A DNA stretch of 38,477 bases from CAZAMP01 sp964486455 (GTDB lineage: Bacteria; Eisenbacteria; RBG-16-71-46; CAZAMP01). The position numbers and the translations under genes were made by a program. The stretch is from the NCBI GenBank assembly GCA_964486455.1, contig CAZAMP010000040.1:1-38477 (forward strand). The letters are read 5' to 3'. The notes beneath the pieces were generated by a model. It made no database searches. It had not been told where the DNA came from and worked only from the letters and a program-made list of their open reading frames with translations. The stretch's first letter is position 1. Each line of letters opens with the position of its first letter. Positions 1-8,824 of this stretch are shown here, piece after piece.

Positions 1-153
1 GCACAGTAAACCAGGGGGGGGAGAGTGTCTCAGCTACGTTGGCACACAGGGGAGGGGGGAGTAACCGCTGGGTGTGGGTTGACCGCCGCGGCCGCCTGCT
101 GAAACGGTCATCTGTCCAATGATCTGCGGAGTTGCCGCTAAAACAGCCAACCC

Positions 154-183
154 TTGGGATGAGTATATCATATTGGCTATATA
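154..183 (+). promoter_or_regulatory. Candidate promoter (TTGGGA-N18-TATATA)
   Basis: TTGGGA at 154-159 and TATATA at 178-183 are separated by 18 bp and lie in the most A/T-rich part of the left edge. Nothing but short reading frames follows until 486. A forward terminator at 776-813 would close the unit. This is a pattern match only; promoters of this phylum are poorly defined. Confidence 0.3.
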
Positions 184-310
184 TAGAGACCTCGATATGT
201 AGATTCAATGAGGGGTGAAGCCGGGGAATCCACCAGCAGGGGGGAGTTCGCCTGTTGGGTCGCACGAGAGCACTTCGGGTGTATCTGGTTTACATCTAAG
301 GAGTTACAGG

Positions 311-355
311 ATGGAGGTCGCGCAGACGCCCAGCGTCGGCCGAGGTTGGTCTTGA
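311..355 (+). CDS. Possible 14-aa leader peptide
   Basis: An AAGGAG Shine-Dalgarno at 298-303 sits 7 nt before an ATG that opens the 14-residue frame MEVAQTPSVGRGWS. This is the best-spaced ribosome site in the left 480 bp. There is no obvious run of a regulatory amino acid, and I found no clear attenuator directly after it. It could be a chance match or a leader peptide of the downstream small gene. Confidence 0.2.
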   Translation: MEVAQTPSVGRGWS

Positions 356-485
356 CGGATGAAGAGGTTGGGGTTCTCGGGGAAAGGGTGGTTATGAAGT
401 GTCAGATGAAGAGAAGCATGTTATAGTATTTAATGTTCAGATTGTCATAAGCCGATACCTCTTGCATGGAGGACCTGCGAAGATC

Positions 486-698
486 ATGAAGGTATATCGA
501 AAGGCAACACGGCGCCGCAGGATACGCACACAGACGCTGTACGGCTGTCCGCTCACGCGAAACCGAAGTTGCTGGTGCTACGCGCTCTGCACGCCTCGTA
601 ATGGTATAGGTGACTGCGGCAGACCCGCCGGGCACGCCATGTTGAGTCGGACGCAGCTGGCCATTCTAGCCTACAAGACGCGCGTGGAAGCCAGATAG
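486..698 (+). CDS. Putative small Cys-rich basic protein (70 aa)
   Basis: The ATG at 486 follows a GGAGG (470-474) by 11 nt, and the frame ends 78 nt before a strong forward terminator (776-813). The predicted 70-residue product has a basic N-terminus with a run of four Arg at residues 9-12. A cysteine cluster follows: C21, C29, C31, C35 and C44, with H50 after it (SCWCYALC, then GDCGRPAGH). The spacing would suit metal binding. The C-terminal part (SRTQLAILAYK) looks like an amphipathic helix. I do not recognise the family with certainty. Codon use is less GC-biased than in the neighbours, so the gene may be acquired or may not be real. The flanking SD and terminator are the main support. 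Confidence 0.4.
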   Translation: MKVYRKATRRRRIRTQTLYGCPLTRNRSCWCYALCTPRNGIGDCGRPAGHAMLSRTQLAILAYKTRVEAR

Positions 699-775
699 GT
701 AATCGCCGAACGTCGGGATCTCTCCGTGAATGTGGCGGGGCGATTGGACGCAGGACAGGGTTGATTGATGAGGAG

Positions 776-813
776 GCACCCCGGTGGCCCGCGCCACCGG
801 GGTGCTGCTTTTT
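776..813 (+). terminator. Rho-independent terminator, forward
   Basis: A perfect 13-bp stem (776-788 with 793-805, loop CCGC) is followed by TGCTTTTT. The U-tract is on the plus strand, so the terminator serves a rightward transcript such as the one through 486-698. The hairpin also begins 10 nt past the stop of the leftward protease gene, so it may act in both directions, but that side lacks a U-run. Confidence 0.75.
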
Positions 814-814
814 G

Positions 815-3091
815 CTAGTTGAGAAGCGTCACGCGACCCCAGCGGGTGTCGCCCAGGACGCTCAGTTCGTAGAAGTAGACACCGGAAGCGACGGGCTGTC
901 CGTTGGCATCGGAGCCATCCCATGCGACCTGGTGGCTGCCGATCCCCATCGTCTCTCCCACGAGCGTGCGCACGAGCCGGCCGCCCGCGTCGTACACCGC
1001 GAGTGAGACCTCACCTTCGCGTGCCGTCTCGAAGCTGATCGTCGTGCGAAGCGCGAACGGGTTGGGATTGCTCGCGTGGAGAAGGAGTCCGGTCACCGTC
1101 GACGCGTCCTCGACACCCACCGTGCTCTCCTCGATCTCGAAGTCTTCATCCGAGACGTCGAAGAAAACGCTGTCGGCCGCTTTCACCTTGATCCTCGCGA
1201 TGTACGTTCCGACGTCGGGGACCGTCACGCTCTCACTGCCGTCGTTCGGTGTGTTCGCGGCAAGGAGATGCGGCCACGTGTACCCACCGTCTACCGAGAG
1301 GTGGATGTCGACATTGGCGCAGTTGACCGGTGCCCCGTCGGTCGAGGCGACGTCCCATTGGACCGTCTCGTTGCTTCCGCCCAGCCAGGTCAAGTCTGTG
1401 TTGGGATAGGTGACGAGGAACGGACCTATGTCGGCAACGTCGAAGGCGATGTAGTCATTCGTCACGCCGACGCCACCCGCCTGGAAGTCGCGCACGGTGA
1501 TCCTGAAGCTCATGTCGCGCGAATAGGAGGGCAGAATCTCGCCCATCGTTTGCTGGTTCCTGAGCAGGTCGCTGAGCTTCGGGAAGACACGCGTCTCTGT
1601 TTCAACGTAGTCGAACGATCGGAAGATCGGAGCCGTGCCGGTCGGAAAGTTCGGATGGCCTGCAGGCCCGCGATCGGATTCCTCCCAGCTGTACGTCGGG
1701 GCCCCGGTCGTGGCGGCCTCGCAAGTGAGTTCAAACGGCGTATCCAATGGGATCCAGAACCCCCCCTGGCCGGCGTTCACGTCGGGTTCGACCACTCCGG
1801 TACCGGTTACGACGGGGCAGCTGTTTCCCGACCCGGAGGTCGTGTAGCTGATGATCTCCTGGATGCTGATCCAGACGAAGTAGTCGTCGGAGAAGCCCTG
1901 AATGTTCTGCCCGGAGCAGAGTCCCGCGTAGGCCATGATGGTGGAGCCGCTTCCGGGCTCATAGGCCGTCGACCAGTTGCGGTTCCCGCTGCATCCGCCG
2001 GAGTTGCCGTTGAAGCTGTGGTTCGCGCCGTACTGGTGACCCATCTCGTGCGCCACGTAGTCGACGTAGAAGCGATCACCGATCGGATACGGGAGTCCAG
2101 TCACACCGCGGGCCTTCACTCCTGCACGGCAGACGCAGCCGAGATAGGCGATGCCGCCGCCACCGGTAGAGAACACGTGCCCGATGTCGTAGTTGGCGCT
2201 GCCGATCACCGAGTCGAGGTTCGACTGGTTCTGGCTGAGCATTGCTGACCCGTTGTTGTTCGTATACGGGTCGGTGGCGCCGTTCGTGTAGACGATGAGG
2301 TCGTTGTTCGGGATGAGCTCCATGCGGATCGAGACCTCACGCTCGTAGATTCCGGTCACGCGGTTGAGCGCCACGTTGATCGCCGCCATGCCGGCCGCGA
2401 CCGTCCCACCGTGGTACTGGGTGTACTCGCCGGTCGCCGCGATCGCGGTCCGATACGTGCGGAGCTCCGTCCCTGAGCGGCGGTTTCCGTCGCTATTGCC
2501 GACCAACTCCGCGATCTCCTCCGCCATGTTGTCTTCGTCGATCAGCGCGCACGACTCCAGCACCGATCTGAACTGCAGGTCATTCCGGAAGTAGCTCTGA
2601 TAGTGCGTGACATCCTGTCGCTGGTACGGATCGATGTAAACCGATTCGCCCGCCGACAGGATGTATGCGTGAAAGCCCATGGGGGTGATGCTGAGCCGCG
2701 CCGTCGCGGTGCGGTCGTCGAGCCCGACACCGGAATAGGTGCGGATCTCGGGAAAACGTGCGGCAAGCTCCGGGGCCATGATGGGGGACTCGAGGATCGC
2801 AAAGCGTCCGAAGCTGCCATCCGGAAGCGGAAGCGCGAACTCGATCGGCTTCGCCCCTTCCGTTCTTTCGAGCGGAGCGGACTCAAGAAAGCAGGTCAGT
2901 TCGTCAATGTCGACGGCTACAGTCCGGTGACGGTCGGGGACAGTCGGACGATCACCGACCTGCGGGATATCGCCGGCGGAAACGTCGATCCATTCCGGGG
3001 ACTCAGCCTCCAGCGCGCTCACCGGGGCGGAAGCCAACGCGGTGAGAAGCGCCGTGGCGACACAGAGCGACACTACCATTCGTGTGGTCAT
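815..3091 (-). CDS. Exported reprolysin-like zinc metalloprotease with C-terminal sorting domain
   Basis: Predicted secreted M12B/reprolysin-like endopeptidase of 758 aa. I chose the ATG at 3091 because AGAGGA precedes it by about 8 nt and it opens a clean signal peptide (MTTRMVVSLCVATALL..., cleavage near A26). An upstream in-frame start would add 28 residues before the signal. A propeptide-like region (about 30-210) precedes the catalytic domain (about 215-430). The zinc motif HEMGHQYGANH is at residues 348-358 and fits HExxHxxGxxH; a Met-turn (STIMAYAG) follows. After it come Ig-like segments and the FlgD-like sorting module (about 674-758: SNPNPF, DAGGRLVRTL, VASGVYFYEL). All catalytic ligands are present, so it should be active. 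Known for the family: these enzymes degrade extracellular proteins. Surface or secreted location is inferred from the two signals. The gene stands alone, with a promoter-like site at 3166-3174. Confidence 0.92.
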   Translation of the reverse strand: MTTRMVVSLCVATALLTALASAPVSALEAESPEWIDVSAGDIPQVGDRPTVPDRHRTVAVDIDELTCFLESAPLERTEGAKPIEFALPLPDGSFGRFAILESPIMAPELAARFPEIRTYSGVGLDDRTATARLSITPMGFHAYILSAGESVYIDPYQRQDVTHYQSYFRNDLQFRSVLESCALIDEDNMAEEIAELVGNSDGNRRSGTELRTYRTAIAATGEYTQYHGGTVAAGMAAINVALNRVTGIYEREVSIRMELIPNNDLIVYTNGATDPYTNNNGSAMLSQNQSNLDSVIGSANYDIGHVFSTGGGGIAYLGCVCRAGVKARGVTGLPYPIGDRFYVDYVAHEMGHQYGANHSFNGNSGGCSGNRNWSTAYEPGSGSTIMAYAGLCSGQNIQGFSDDYFVWISIQEIISYTTSGSGNSCPVVTGTGVVEPDVNAGQGGFWIPLDTPFELTCEAATTGAPTYSWEESDRGPAGHPNFPTGTAPIFRSFDYVETETRVFPKLSDLLRNQQTMGEILPSYSRDMSFRITVRDFQAGGVGVTNDYIAFDVADIGPFLVTYPNTDLTWLGGSNETVQWDVASTDGAPVNCANVDIHLSVDGGYTWPHLLAANTPNDGSESVTVPDVGTYIARIKVKAADSVFFDVSDEDFEIEESTVGVEDASTVTGLLLHASNPNPFALRTTISFETAREGEVSLAVYDAGGRLVRTLVGETMGIGSHQVAWDGSDANGQPVASGVYFYELSVLGDTRWGRVTLLN

Positions 3092-3165
3092 TGCGCGTTT
3101 CCTCTTTGGGGGATTGCTACTGTTTTTGGTGGACAATCCGACAAGAACTCGAAACTCAACACCAT

Positions 3166-3174
3166 AGTATAGCA
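3166..3174 (-). promoter_or_regulatory. Extended -10 promoter element (TGCTATACT)
   Basis: On the minus strand this reads TGC-TATACT, a good extended -10, 75 bp before the chosen ATG of the metalloprotease. No convincing -35 hexamer is visible. The same TGnTAnnnT pattern precedes several other exported-protein genes in the window. Confidence 0.45.
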
Positions 3175-3307
3175 CAACTGGGCGGACATATCTCGGGGGG
3201 CTCGGCCGAGGGCGTCGGTGCCGGTCGCCGGTGTCGGGTCGGACGGGCCCTTGATGTCGGACTATTCCGAGCCGCAGGTCGCAATACGGAATTGTCCCAG
3301 TCGAGCG

Positions 3308-3313
3308 TATACT
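3308..3313 (+). promoter_or_regulatory. -10-like hexamer TATACT
   Basis: TATACT lies 55 bp before the ATG of the beta-helix gene and is the only promoter-like hexamer in its short upstream region. It lacks the TG extension and a clear -35. Confidence 0.35.
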
Positions 3314-3367
3314 ATGTGGAGGTCAGACTGAACATCTCATGGACTCACAAGGACATGGAGGCCGGCC

Positions 3368-4888
3368 ATGACCAAGTTCCGAATCGCGCTTGTGTTCCTC
3401 CTTGTTTCCTCGCCGTTTCTCTGTGCGAGTGCAACCACCTATCTGATCACGCCGGACGGCACGGGAGACTTCGAGACCATCCAGGAGGCGATCGACGCCG
3501 CGGTCGGTGGCGACGTGATCGAGCTCGCCGATGGCACGTTTCGGGGTGACGGGAACCGTGACCTCGACTATCTGGGCAAAGCGATCACGGTTCGATCACA
3601 GAGTGGCAATGCCAAGACGTGCGTGATCGATTGCGAAGGAAGCGAAGAAACGCCACACCGCGGCGTGTGGTTCATTTCGGATGAGCCGAACAGCGCACTG
3701 CTGTCTGGGGTGACGATCGAGAACGGCTGGACGGCGGACTACGATTTCGGCGGCGCCGTCCGATGTGAGAACGGCAGCGCTCCCACGATCAACTCGTGCA
3801 TCTTCACGGAAAACAGGGACGCCGCACTCTGGTTTGATATCGGCTGCGAGGCGAACCTCACGGACTGTCTTGTCACTCGAAACTGGGGGAACTGGGGAGC
3901 TGGGGTTCGCCTCTACGGAGCGACGTTCATGATCAGCGGCTGCGAATTCCGAAAGAACGCGGCCGACCGGGGCGCCGCCGCAATTCATACTTACGGCTCC
4001 ACCGGAACGATCATGGGTTGCCGTTTCGTCGAGAACTCGGGCGATGTCGGTGCCGTCAATATCGAGGAGGGCGGTCCGTCGCTCGTTCGCGATTGTCTCT
4101 TTCTGCGAAACGTCGGCTCACCACACGGTGCGCTTCGCTTCTTCCTGAGCCCGAACAACAGCGTCGAACGGTGCGGGTTCTTCGGCAACGTCGGCTCCGT
4201 GGGCGCGCTGAGCTCCGGGAAGATAAGCCGGACCTACGTCAGGGAGTGCACATTCGCCGACAACTTCGGCAGCCAGACCATTCGATGCGGGAACATGCTC
4301 GTTCACCTCGACAATTCGATCGTGGCAACAACGCGGGGCGGTGTCGGCGTCACCTGCCCGTACGACGTCGTGCGGATTTCGTGCTGCAACATCTTCGGGA
4401 ACGAAGGAGGTGACTGGGTGGGAGATATCGCCGATCAGGTGAGCCTGAATGGCAACTTCTCGGCGGATCCGCTCTTCTGCGATCCCGAAGGCGATGACTT
4501 CGCGTTGGCGGCCAACTCGCCGTGCTTGCCGGGAAACCACCCGCATGGGACAGACTGCGAGCTCATCGGTGCCTATGGGGAGGGGTGCGAAACCGTGGAT
4601 GCTTACGGTATGACTCCATCCACGAGTGATCGCATGCTACGCGTGTCTCCGAACCCGTCAAGAGGGCTCGTCGGGTTGTCATATGGGGCGTCGCTGAGCG
4701 GGGGGTACATGACTGTTTTCGACGTCGCGGGGCGCATGTTGCGTAGGTACACGATCGACCCGGGGGGCGGCACCATCATGTGGGACGCGACCACATCCAG
4801 CGTCCGGGCACCGGCCGCCGGAACGTATTTCGTACGCATCGACGCCGGTCGGTTCAGCGAGACGCGACGCATCGTTCTCGTTCCCTAG
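3368..4888 (+). CDS. Exported right-handed parallel beta-helix protein with sorting domain
   Basis: 506 aa. The ATG at 3368 follows GGAGG by 7 nt and opens a signal peptide (MTKFRIALVFLLVSSPFLC, cleavage near ASA at 20-23). The mature start TYLITPDGTGDFETIQEAID is the classic opening of pectin-lyase-fold proteins in which a fibril-like helix follows a GDFxTIQxAID motif. Residues about 60-370 contain irregular PbH1-type coils (GVTIENGW, NSCIFTENRD, GCRFVENSG and similar), many with a Cys. The C-terminal 85 residues are the sorting module in a variant form (SPNPSRGLVGLSY, FDVAGRMLRRY, AAGTYFVRID). Catalytic residues of true pectinases are not evident, so a structural, adhesive or glycan-binding role is more likely than an enzyme. 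It is transcribed alone and shares a two-way terminator with the converging Asp-box gene. Confidence 0.9.
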   Translation: MTKFRIALVFLLVSSPFLCASATTYLITPDGTGDFETIQEAIDAAVGGDVIELADGTFRGDGNRDLDYLGKAITVRSQSGNAKTCVIDCEGSEETPHRGVWFISDEPNSALLSGVTIENGWTADYDFGGAVRCENGSAPTINSCIFTENRDAALWFDIGCEANLTDCLVTRNWGNWGAGVRLYGATFMISGCEFRKNAADRGAAAIHTYGSTGTIMGCRFVENSGDVGAVNIEEGGPSLVRDCLFLRNVGSPHGALRFFLSPNNSVERCGFFGNVGSVGALSSGKISRTYVRECTFADNFGSQTIRCGNMLVHLDNSIVATTRGGVGVTCPYDVVRISCCNIFGNEGGDWVGDIADQVSLNGNFSADPLFCDPEGDDFALAANSPCLPGNHPHGTDCELIGAYGEGCETVDAYGMTPSTSDRMLRVSPNPSRGLVGLSYGASLSGGYMTVFDVAGRMLRRYTIDPGGGTIMWDATTSSVRAPAAGTYFVRIDAGRFSETRRIVLVP

Positions 4889-4894
4889 CAAGAA

Positions 4895-4923
4895 AGGCTC
4901 CCCGTCAGGGAGACGGGGAGCCT
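4895..4923. terminator. Bidirectional terminator between converging genes
   Basis: A 12-bp perfect stem (4895-4906 with 4912-4923, loop AGGGA) lies 7 nt past the beta-helix stop codon. CTGTTCTTCC follows on the plus strand and TTTCTTGC flanks the stem on the minus strand, so it can serve both converging genes. Confidence 0.75.
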
Positions 4924-4955
4924 CTGTTCTTCCATACGCCCTCTCGGGCTTTTTC

Positions 4956-7442
4956 CTACCGTGTCAGCACGAGCTTCTTCGAGATCGACGCGCCGTTGGC
5001 GTCAAGGCGCGCGAAATAGACGCCGCCAGGAAGTCCGCCCAGGTCGACATCGACGTTATCCACGACCGGATCCGCCGACCGGTCCGCAATGAGCCGGACC
5101 AGGCGTCCCGACACGTCATAGAGACCCAGACGGATGTGACCGGCTTCCCGGATGCCGAAGTGGATCGTCGCTCGTTCCGAGACCGGGTTGCCCAGAACCC
5201 GCAACGTGAGCGGCTCGACCGTCACGTCGGCCGCATCGACCGCCGTCGGCACCAAGCCTGAGATGTCGAGTTCCCACATGCCGCGGCCATGGGTTCCCGC
5301 GCGGAGGAAGCGAGAGCTGTCGTGAAGCCGGATGTCCTCGATCACGACGTGAGGCAGACCCACGTTCATCGGGACCCAGCCGGTCCCGCCCTCGAATGAC
5401 ACGTAGACGGCCAGGTCGCTTCCAACGAAGTACCAGTTCGGATTGGATGGATCGATCTCGATGGTGTTCATGGGCTCGTTCGGGAGACCGGTGTCAATGG
5501 CGTAGTACGTCGCTCCCTGATCATCCGTCTTGTAGAGCTGTGGGATCGTCGCGCTGTAGGTCGTGAGGGCGACGACGAAGGTGTTCGGATCGTCGGGGTG
5601 GCAATGTACGTCGGCAATCCTGCCGGACGTCATCATGCCGTTCGTCCGATCCTCCCATGTCTCTCCGTAGTCCGTGGACACGTAGACGCGCGAGCTCGTA
5701 ACCGCGACAACGACTTCGGGGTTGTTCAAGGACTGATGGATGCCCATCTGCGTGCCGGTGAACGAGCCCGTCGTCTGGTACCATGAGTCCCCCCGGTTCG
5801 TGGTCTTGTACATGCGCCCGTTGTGGCCGGTCCAGAGGGTGTGCGGATCGCTGATGTCCATGTGCGTCGGGGTTTCCCACGGACCGTTCACCGTTATGCC
5901 GGTGTTGATCGAGCTCATGCCGCCACCACCGGTCAGGCTCCGATAGTGATCGCCGAAGTATAGCTCGGCATAGACGGTTTGCTCGTTGGCATAGTCAATC
6001 TCGCACTGGAAGCCGTCGCCCCCCAGCACATAGGAGTGGAACGTGCTGTTGTTGTACACCCACGTTCCGTTGTCCTGGGTGCCGCCGATGGCCCGCGTGG
6101 GAAGGGTCATCGAGTGGTTCATCGCGTAGTACTGAAGGGTGATGAGGCCGCTGTTGCGGTCGCTGAAGCCGTTTCCGGAGTTGGTGCTGCGGTAGACGCC
6201 GCCGTCCGTTCCAATCCACATGAAGTCGGGACTGGACGGATCCCAGAAGGTCGCGTGGTGATCCACGTGCACGTTGCTGGCGATCTGAGTGAAAGACACG
6301 CCGCCGTTGGTGGAACGGTGGAGTTGGATCCCGCCCGACCACACGCGATTGCCATCCTGGGGATCAACGGCGATGGTCAGGTCGTACCAGCCCTGACTCC
6401 CGTAGTGATTGGTGCCGGGGTAGTACACCTGGGAGAAGCTCGAACCGCCGTCGCTGGACTTCCAAATCCCCTTCATGCTGCTGCCGCTGTCGATGGCCCA
6501 GTAGATGGCGTTGGAATTGATGTCGGTCAATGCGAAACGCATGTTTCCGAGGCCGGTCGTTGGCGTACCCGCCGTGGTCTTGGTCCAGGTCGCACCGTCA
6601 TCGTTCGAGACATAGAACCCTTGCTGCGTGCGGCAGGCGAACATCGTCGTGCTCGATCCCCGCTTCAGCTCGACGTCTCTCCAGGATCCCGTCTCGACCT
6701 GCGTCCACGTCTCACCGTCGTCCGTGGATCGGTAGAGGCCGTTTTCCTGTGCGACCACCAGGGTTCCGGTCGTCGGGTTGTGCTCAATCTCGAACTGGTC
6801 GTGACCCTGTGAGATGGGGTAGCTGAGCCCCGTGGTCTCCCACGTCGCACCGGCGTCGTTGGAAACGAGAAGGCCGACGCCGTGCACGGCGTCGATGTTG
6901 TTCCAGCCCTCGCCGGTGCCGATCCAGATACGATCCGGGTTGTTGACGTCGATCTCGATCGCACTGATGGCCAGCGTGGGGAGGAGGTCGTCGAGCGGAA
7001 TCCATGTGGTGCCGAAATCCACGGACTTCCAGATCCCGCTGCTGGCGAAGCCGGCGTAGATAGTCTCCGAGTCCTCCGGATGTACTTCGACGGCCAGGCA
7101 GCGTCCCGCCACGTTCGTCGGCCCGAGGCAGAACCACGTCTCGTCGACGCGCCCTCTCTCAGCCACCATCTCCTGGAGTTCCTGAAACGCTTCCCAGCGG
7201 GCGCCGGGTGTCATGTTCCCGTCGGGGTTCAAGCGGCGCTCGGTGAACCATTTGTAGCGCATGTACGGCTTGAAGCCGGTACCGGAGGTGCTGACCTCCG
7301 ACGGCCGCTTGTCCATGTAGTCCTTGTAGACCTCGTCCATACGCTGGAAGTACTCACGCGTCGTCTCTGCGGTGGCGGTAGTACCCCACAGAAGGCACGT
7401 TACGCAGACTAGAAGCAGCGTTGTTCCGATTGCCCGAATCAT
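4956..7442 (-). CDS. Exported Asp-box (BNR) beta-propeller protein with sorting domain
   Basis: 828 aa. The ATG at 7442 is preceded by GGAGGGG and opens a signal peptide (MIRAIGTTLLLVCVTCLLWG, cleavage near TATA-E). The body is made of sortilin/Vps10-like or BNR propeller blades. Asp-box motifs recur: SNDAGATW, STDDGETW, SNDDGATW, SSDGGSSF, STNGGVSF, STDYGETW. They are interspersed with phrases such as IWIGTGEGWNN and WIGTDGGVYRS. Proteins of this architecture are found widely in uncultured FCB bacteria. Some relatives are glycan-active or protein-binding, but I see no sialidase Arg triad and assign no reaction. The last 85 residues are the sorting module (LGNPVSERATIHF, YDVSGRLVRL, PGGVYFARLD, ending KKLVLTR). 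Transcribed alone, converging on the beta-helix gene. Confidence 0.9.
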   Translation of the reverse strand: MIRAIGTTLLLVCVTCLLWGTTATAETTREYFQRMDEVYKDYMDKRPSEVSTSGTGFKPYMRYKWFTERRLNPDGNMTPGARWEAFQELQEMVAERGRVDETWFCLGPTNVAGRCLAVEVHPEDSETIYAGFASSGIWKSVDFGTTWIPLDDLLPTLAISAIEIDVNNPDRIWIGTGEGWNNIDAVHGVGLLVSNDAGATWETTGLSYPISQGHDQFEIEHNPTTGTLVVAQENGLYRSTDDGETWTQVETGSWRDVELKRGSSTTMFACRTQQGFYVSNDDGATWTKTTAGTPTTGLGNMRFALTDINSNAIYWAIDSGSSMKGIWKSSDGGSSFSQVYYPGTNHYGSQGWYDLTIAVDPQDGNRVWSGGIQLHRSTNGGVSFTQIASNVHVDHHATFWDPSSPDFMWIGTDGGVYRSTNSGNGFSDRNSGLITLQYYAMNHSMTLPTRAIGGTQDNGTWVYNNSTFHSYVLGGDGFQCEIDYANEQTVYAELYFGDHYRSLTGGGGMSSINTGITVNGPWETPTHMDISDPHTLWTGHNGRMYKTTNRGDSWYQTTGSFTGTQMGIHQSLNNPEVVVAVTSSRVYVSTDYGETWEDRTNGMMTSGRIADVHCHPDDPNTFVVALTTYSATIPQLYKTDDQGATYYAIDTGLPNEPMNTIEIDPSNPNWYFVGSDLAVYVSFEGGTGWVPMNVGLPHVVIEDIRLHDSSRFLRAGTHGRGMWELDISGLVPTAVDAADVTVEPLTLRVLGNPVSERATIHFGIREAGHIRLGLYDVSGRLVRLIADRSADPVVDNVDVDLGGLPGGVYFARLDANGASISKKLVLTR

Positions 7443-7765
7443 CAAACCCCTCCGATCGTCCTTCCAAACATGATCGCACAGTGGTCTGTCCCAGCAGGGA
7501 TCGGCATGGCGGCCCGGGGCGCGATCCAGTCCCGCAGACCGCATAGCATCTCTATGAGTCTAGCAGATCCCACGGCAAACGTTGCGGCAGACCGCGCGAA
7601 TCACCGAATTGTGAGGCAGAATTGGATGAGGATATGGGATGTTTCGTATCACCATGTCATTTTGCCAGACTGGGTGCACGTGAGGCCCACTGTTCGCGGC
7701 GCGCTGCGCCACGCCGCAATCGCGATCGAAAGTTCAAGGCTGACGATGCGGGCGTCCCCAGTCGA
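7443..7765. other. Intergenic region with a promoter-like site
   Basis: 323 bp between the Asp-box gene start and the methyltransferase stop. It contains the extended -10-like element at 7557-7565 and an imperfect palindromic patch near 7535-7560. I see no RNA gene and no credible small protein. Confidence 0.5.
7557..7565 (-). promoter_or_regulatory. Extended -10 promoter element (TGCTAGACT)
   Basis: Minus-strand TGC-TAGACT, 115 bp before the ATG of the Asp-box protein. A TTGCCG lies 10 bp upstream, too close for a standard -35. It matches the recurring TGnTAnnnT pattern. Confidence 0.4.
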
Positions 7766-8701
7766 TCACGGTTTGAATCCCCAAATGCACCAGAATGCGC
7801 CCCCCCGCGTGAACGAGGCCCTTCCGTCCATCACGGCCTCACGAAATCGTCGGGCCCGACGCCTGGACGCACGCACCGCGCGTCGGATCGTCCGCTCGTT
7901 CACGCCGGCGATCCTGAGCATTTCCACGGATTCATCGTTGTAGGCGTCCTGGAACTTCGACTCCCGACATCGCTCTCTGGTATTCTGGATAGTCGTTTTC
8001 TGAGCGGGGGAGCGGTAGGGAGGGGCAATCCACTGCACGCGTTCGTTTCGACGGACATCCACATTCTTGAGCCCTCGCGCTTCCATCCATCCCGGGACGT
8101 GGCAGCCGACCGACCAATCTCCGCGGCGAAGTCTCATCCTCTCGCGTTGGACGAGTAGCTGGAGCCGGTGGGAGAATAGCCGCTGTTCGATCGTCGGTTT
8201 GAAGACATTGTCCCAGCCTCCATCGGTGGCGCCTGCGAGTGCGTTGTCGAACACCGCCACACAGCCGCCACGCCTCGTTACGCGGATGAGCTCGTCGAGC
8301 GCCCGCTCGGGCTTGGCGAGATGGCAGAGGACCACATGGGCGATCGAGATATCAAAGGTGTTGGACTCGAACGGTAGCTCGTTGATGTCGCCGTCGCGGA
8401 TTTCTATGTCATCGCCAAGGCCATCTTCTCTTGCGAGACGTTTCGCGGTTCGGAGAAGGCGCCCCTCGATATCCACGCCGATCAATCGTCCTCCGGGTAG
8501 ACAAAACGGTCCGAAGGTCCGAAGGCCGTAACCGTGACCACATCCGGCGTCAAGCAATGACTTCCCGGGTTTCAACCCGAAGTGCTTGGCCAGGCTCGCC
8601 ACTTGTTCCGGGGTCCACATGTCCCGCCGCTGCCGCTTCAGAATCTCGCGTCGAATCTCGGGATCGGTGTAGTCGATATAGGCTCTCGGCATCGTTCTCA
8701 T
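7766..8701 (-). CDS. Class I SAM-dependent methyltransferase
   Basis: 311 aa, cytoplasmic. Motif I of the Rossmann SAM fold is clear (LLDAGCGHGYGL, residues about 48-59). The acidic residue after strand 2 follows (GVDIEG), then motif II/III (DGDINELPF) and a motif IV-like segment (DISIAHVVLCHL), and then RVTRRGGCVAVFD. This is a Methyltransf_11/25 or UbiE-like core. The C-terminal 120 residues are Arg-rich and unassigned and may bind the substrate. The substrate cannot be read from sequence or neighbours. Two starts are possible, at 8701 and 8692; GGGG about 10 nt upstream favours 8701 slightly. It lies downstream of pckG on the same strand, but a strong terminator separates them. Confidence 0.88.
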   Translation of the reverse strand: MRTMPRAYIDYTDPEIRREILKRQRRDMWTPEQVASLAKHFGLKPGKSLLDAGCGHGYGLRTFGPFCLPGGRLIGVDIEGRLLRTAKRLAREDGLGDDIEIRDGDINELPFESNTFDISIAHVVLCHLAKPERALDELIRVTRRGGCVAVFDNALAGATDGGWDNVFKPTIEQRLFSHRLQLLVQRERMRLRRGDWSVGCHVPGWMEARGLKNVDVRRNERVQWIAPPYRSPAQKTTIQNTRERCRESKFQDAYNDESVEMLRIAGVNERTIRRAVRASRRRARRFREAVMDGRASFTRGGAFWCIWGFKP

Positions 8702-8765
8702 GATCTGCTACCCCTAGAGGGCGTTCACTCTCGTCATCGCTTCGCTGCGACGACCCGGTATCACG

Positions 8766-8797
8766 AAAAAAGCCCCGAGCGTGAGCGGCTCGGGGCT
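8766..8797 (-). terminator. Rho-independent terminator of pckG
   Basis: A 10-bp stem (8771-8780 with 8788-8797, loop of 7) is followed on the minus strand by six T (8766-8771), 28 bp past the pckG stop. It should end pckG transcription before the methyltransferase gene, which therefore needs its own promoter. Confidence 0.85.
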
Positions 8798-8824
8798 CGA
8801 TGTCGCGTCTGTCCGTGTCTCGGC

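Larger units (their letters stand above)
1..485. other. Gene-poor, lower-GC left edge
   Basis: I see no convincing protein of known family here. The stretch is visibly richer in A/T than the rest of the window, for example around 160-205 and 415-450. It carries several G-runs: G8 at about 14-21, GGGG-A-GGGGGG at about 49-60 and a G6 near 236. It also holds a candidate promoter (154-183) and a 14-codon ORF with a good Shine-Dalgarno site (311-355). I recognise no tRNA, rRNA or known riboswitch. It may be the leader of the small gene at 486-698. Confidence 0.5.

Noticed and set aside
1076..2248. 390-codon frame on the plus strand
   Set aside because: It is antisense to the metalloprotease and Arg/Val/Gly-rich, as expected for the complement of a high-GC gene; the minus-strand frame has a signal peptide, zinc site and sorting module.
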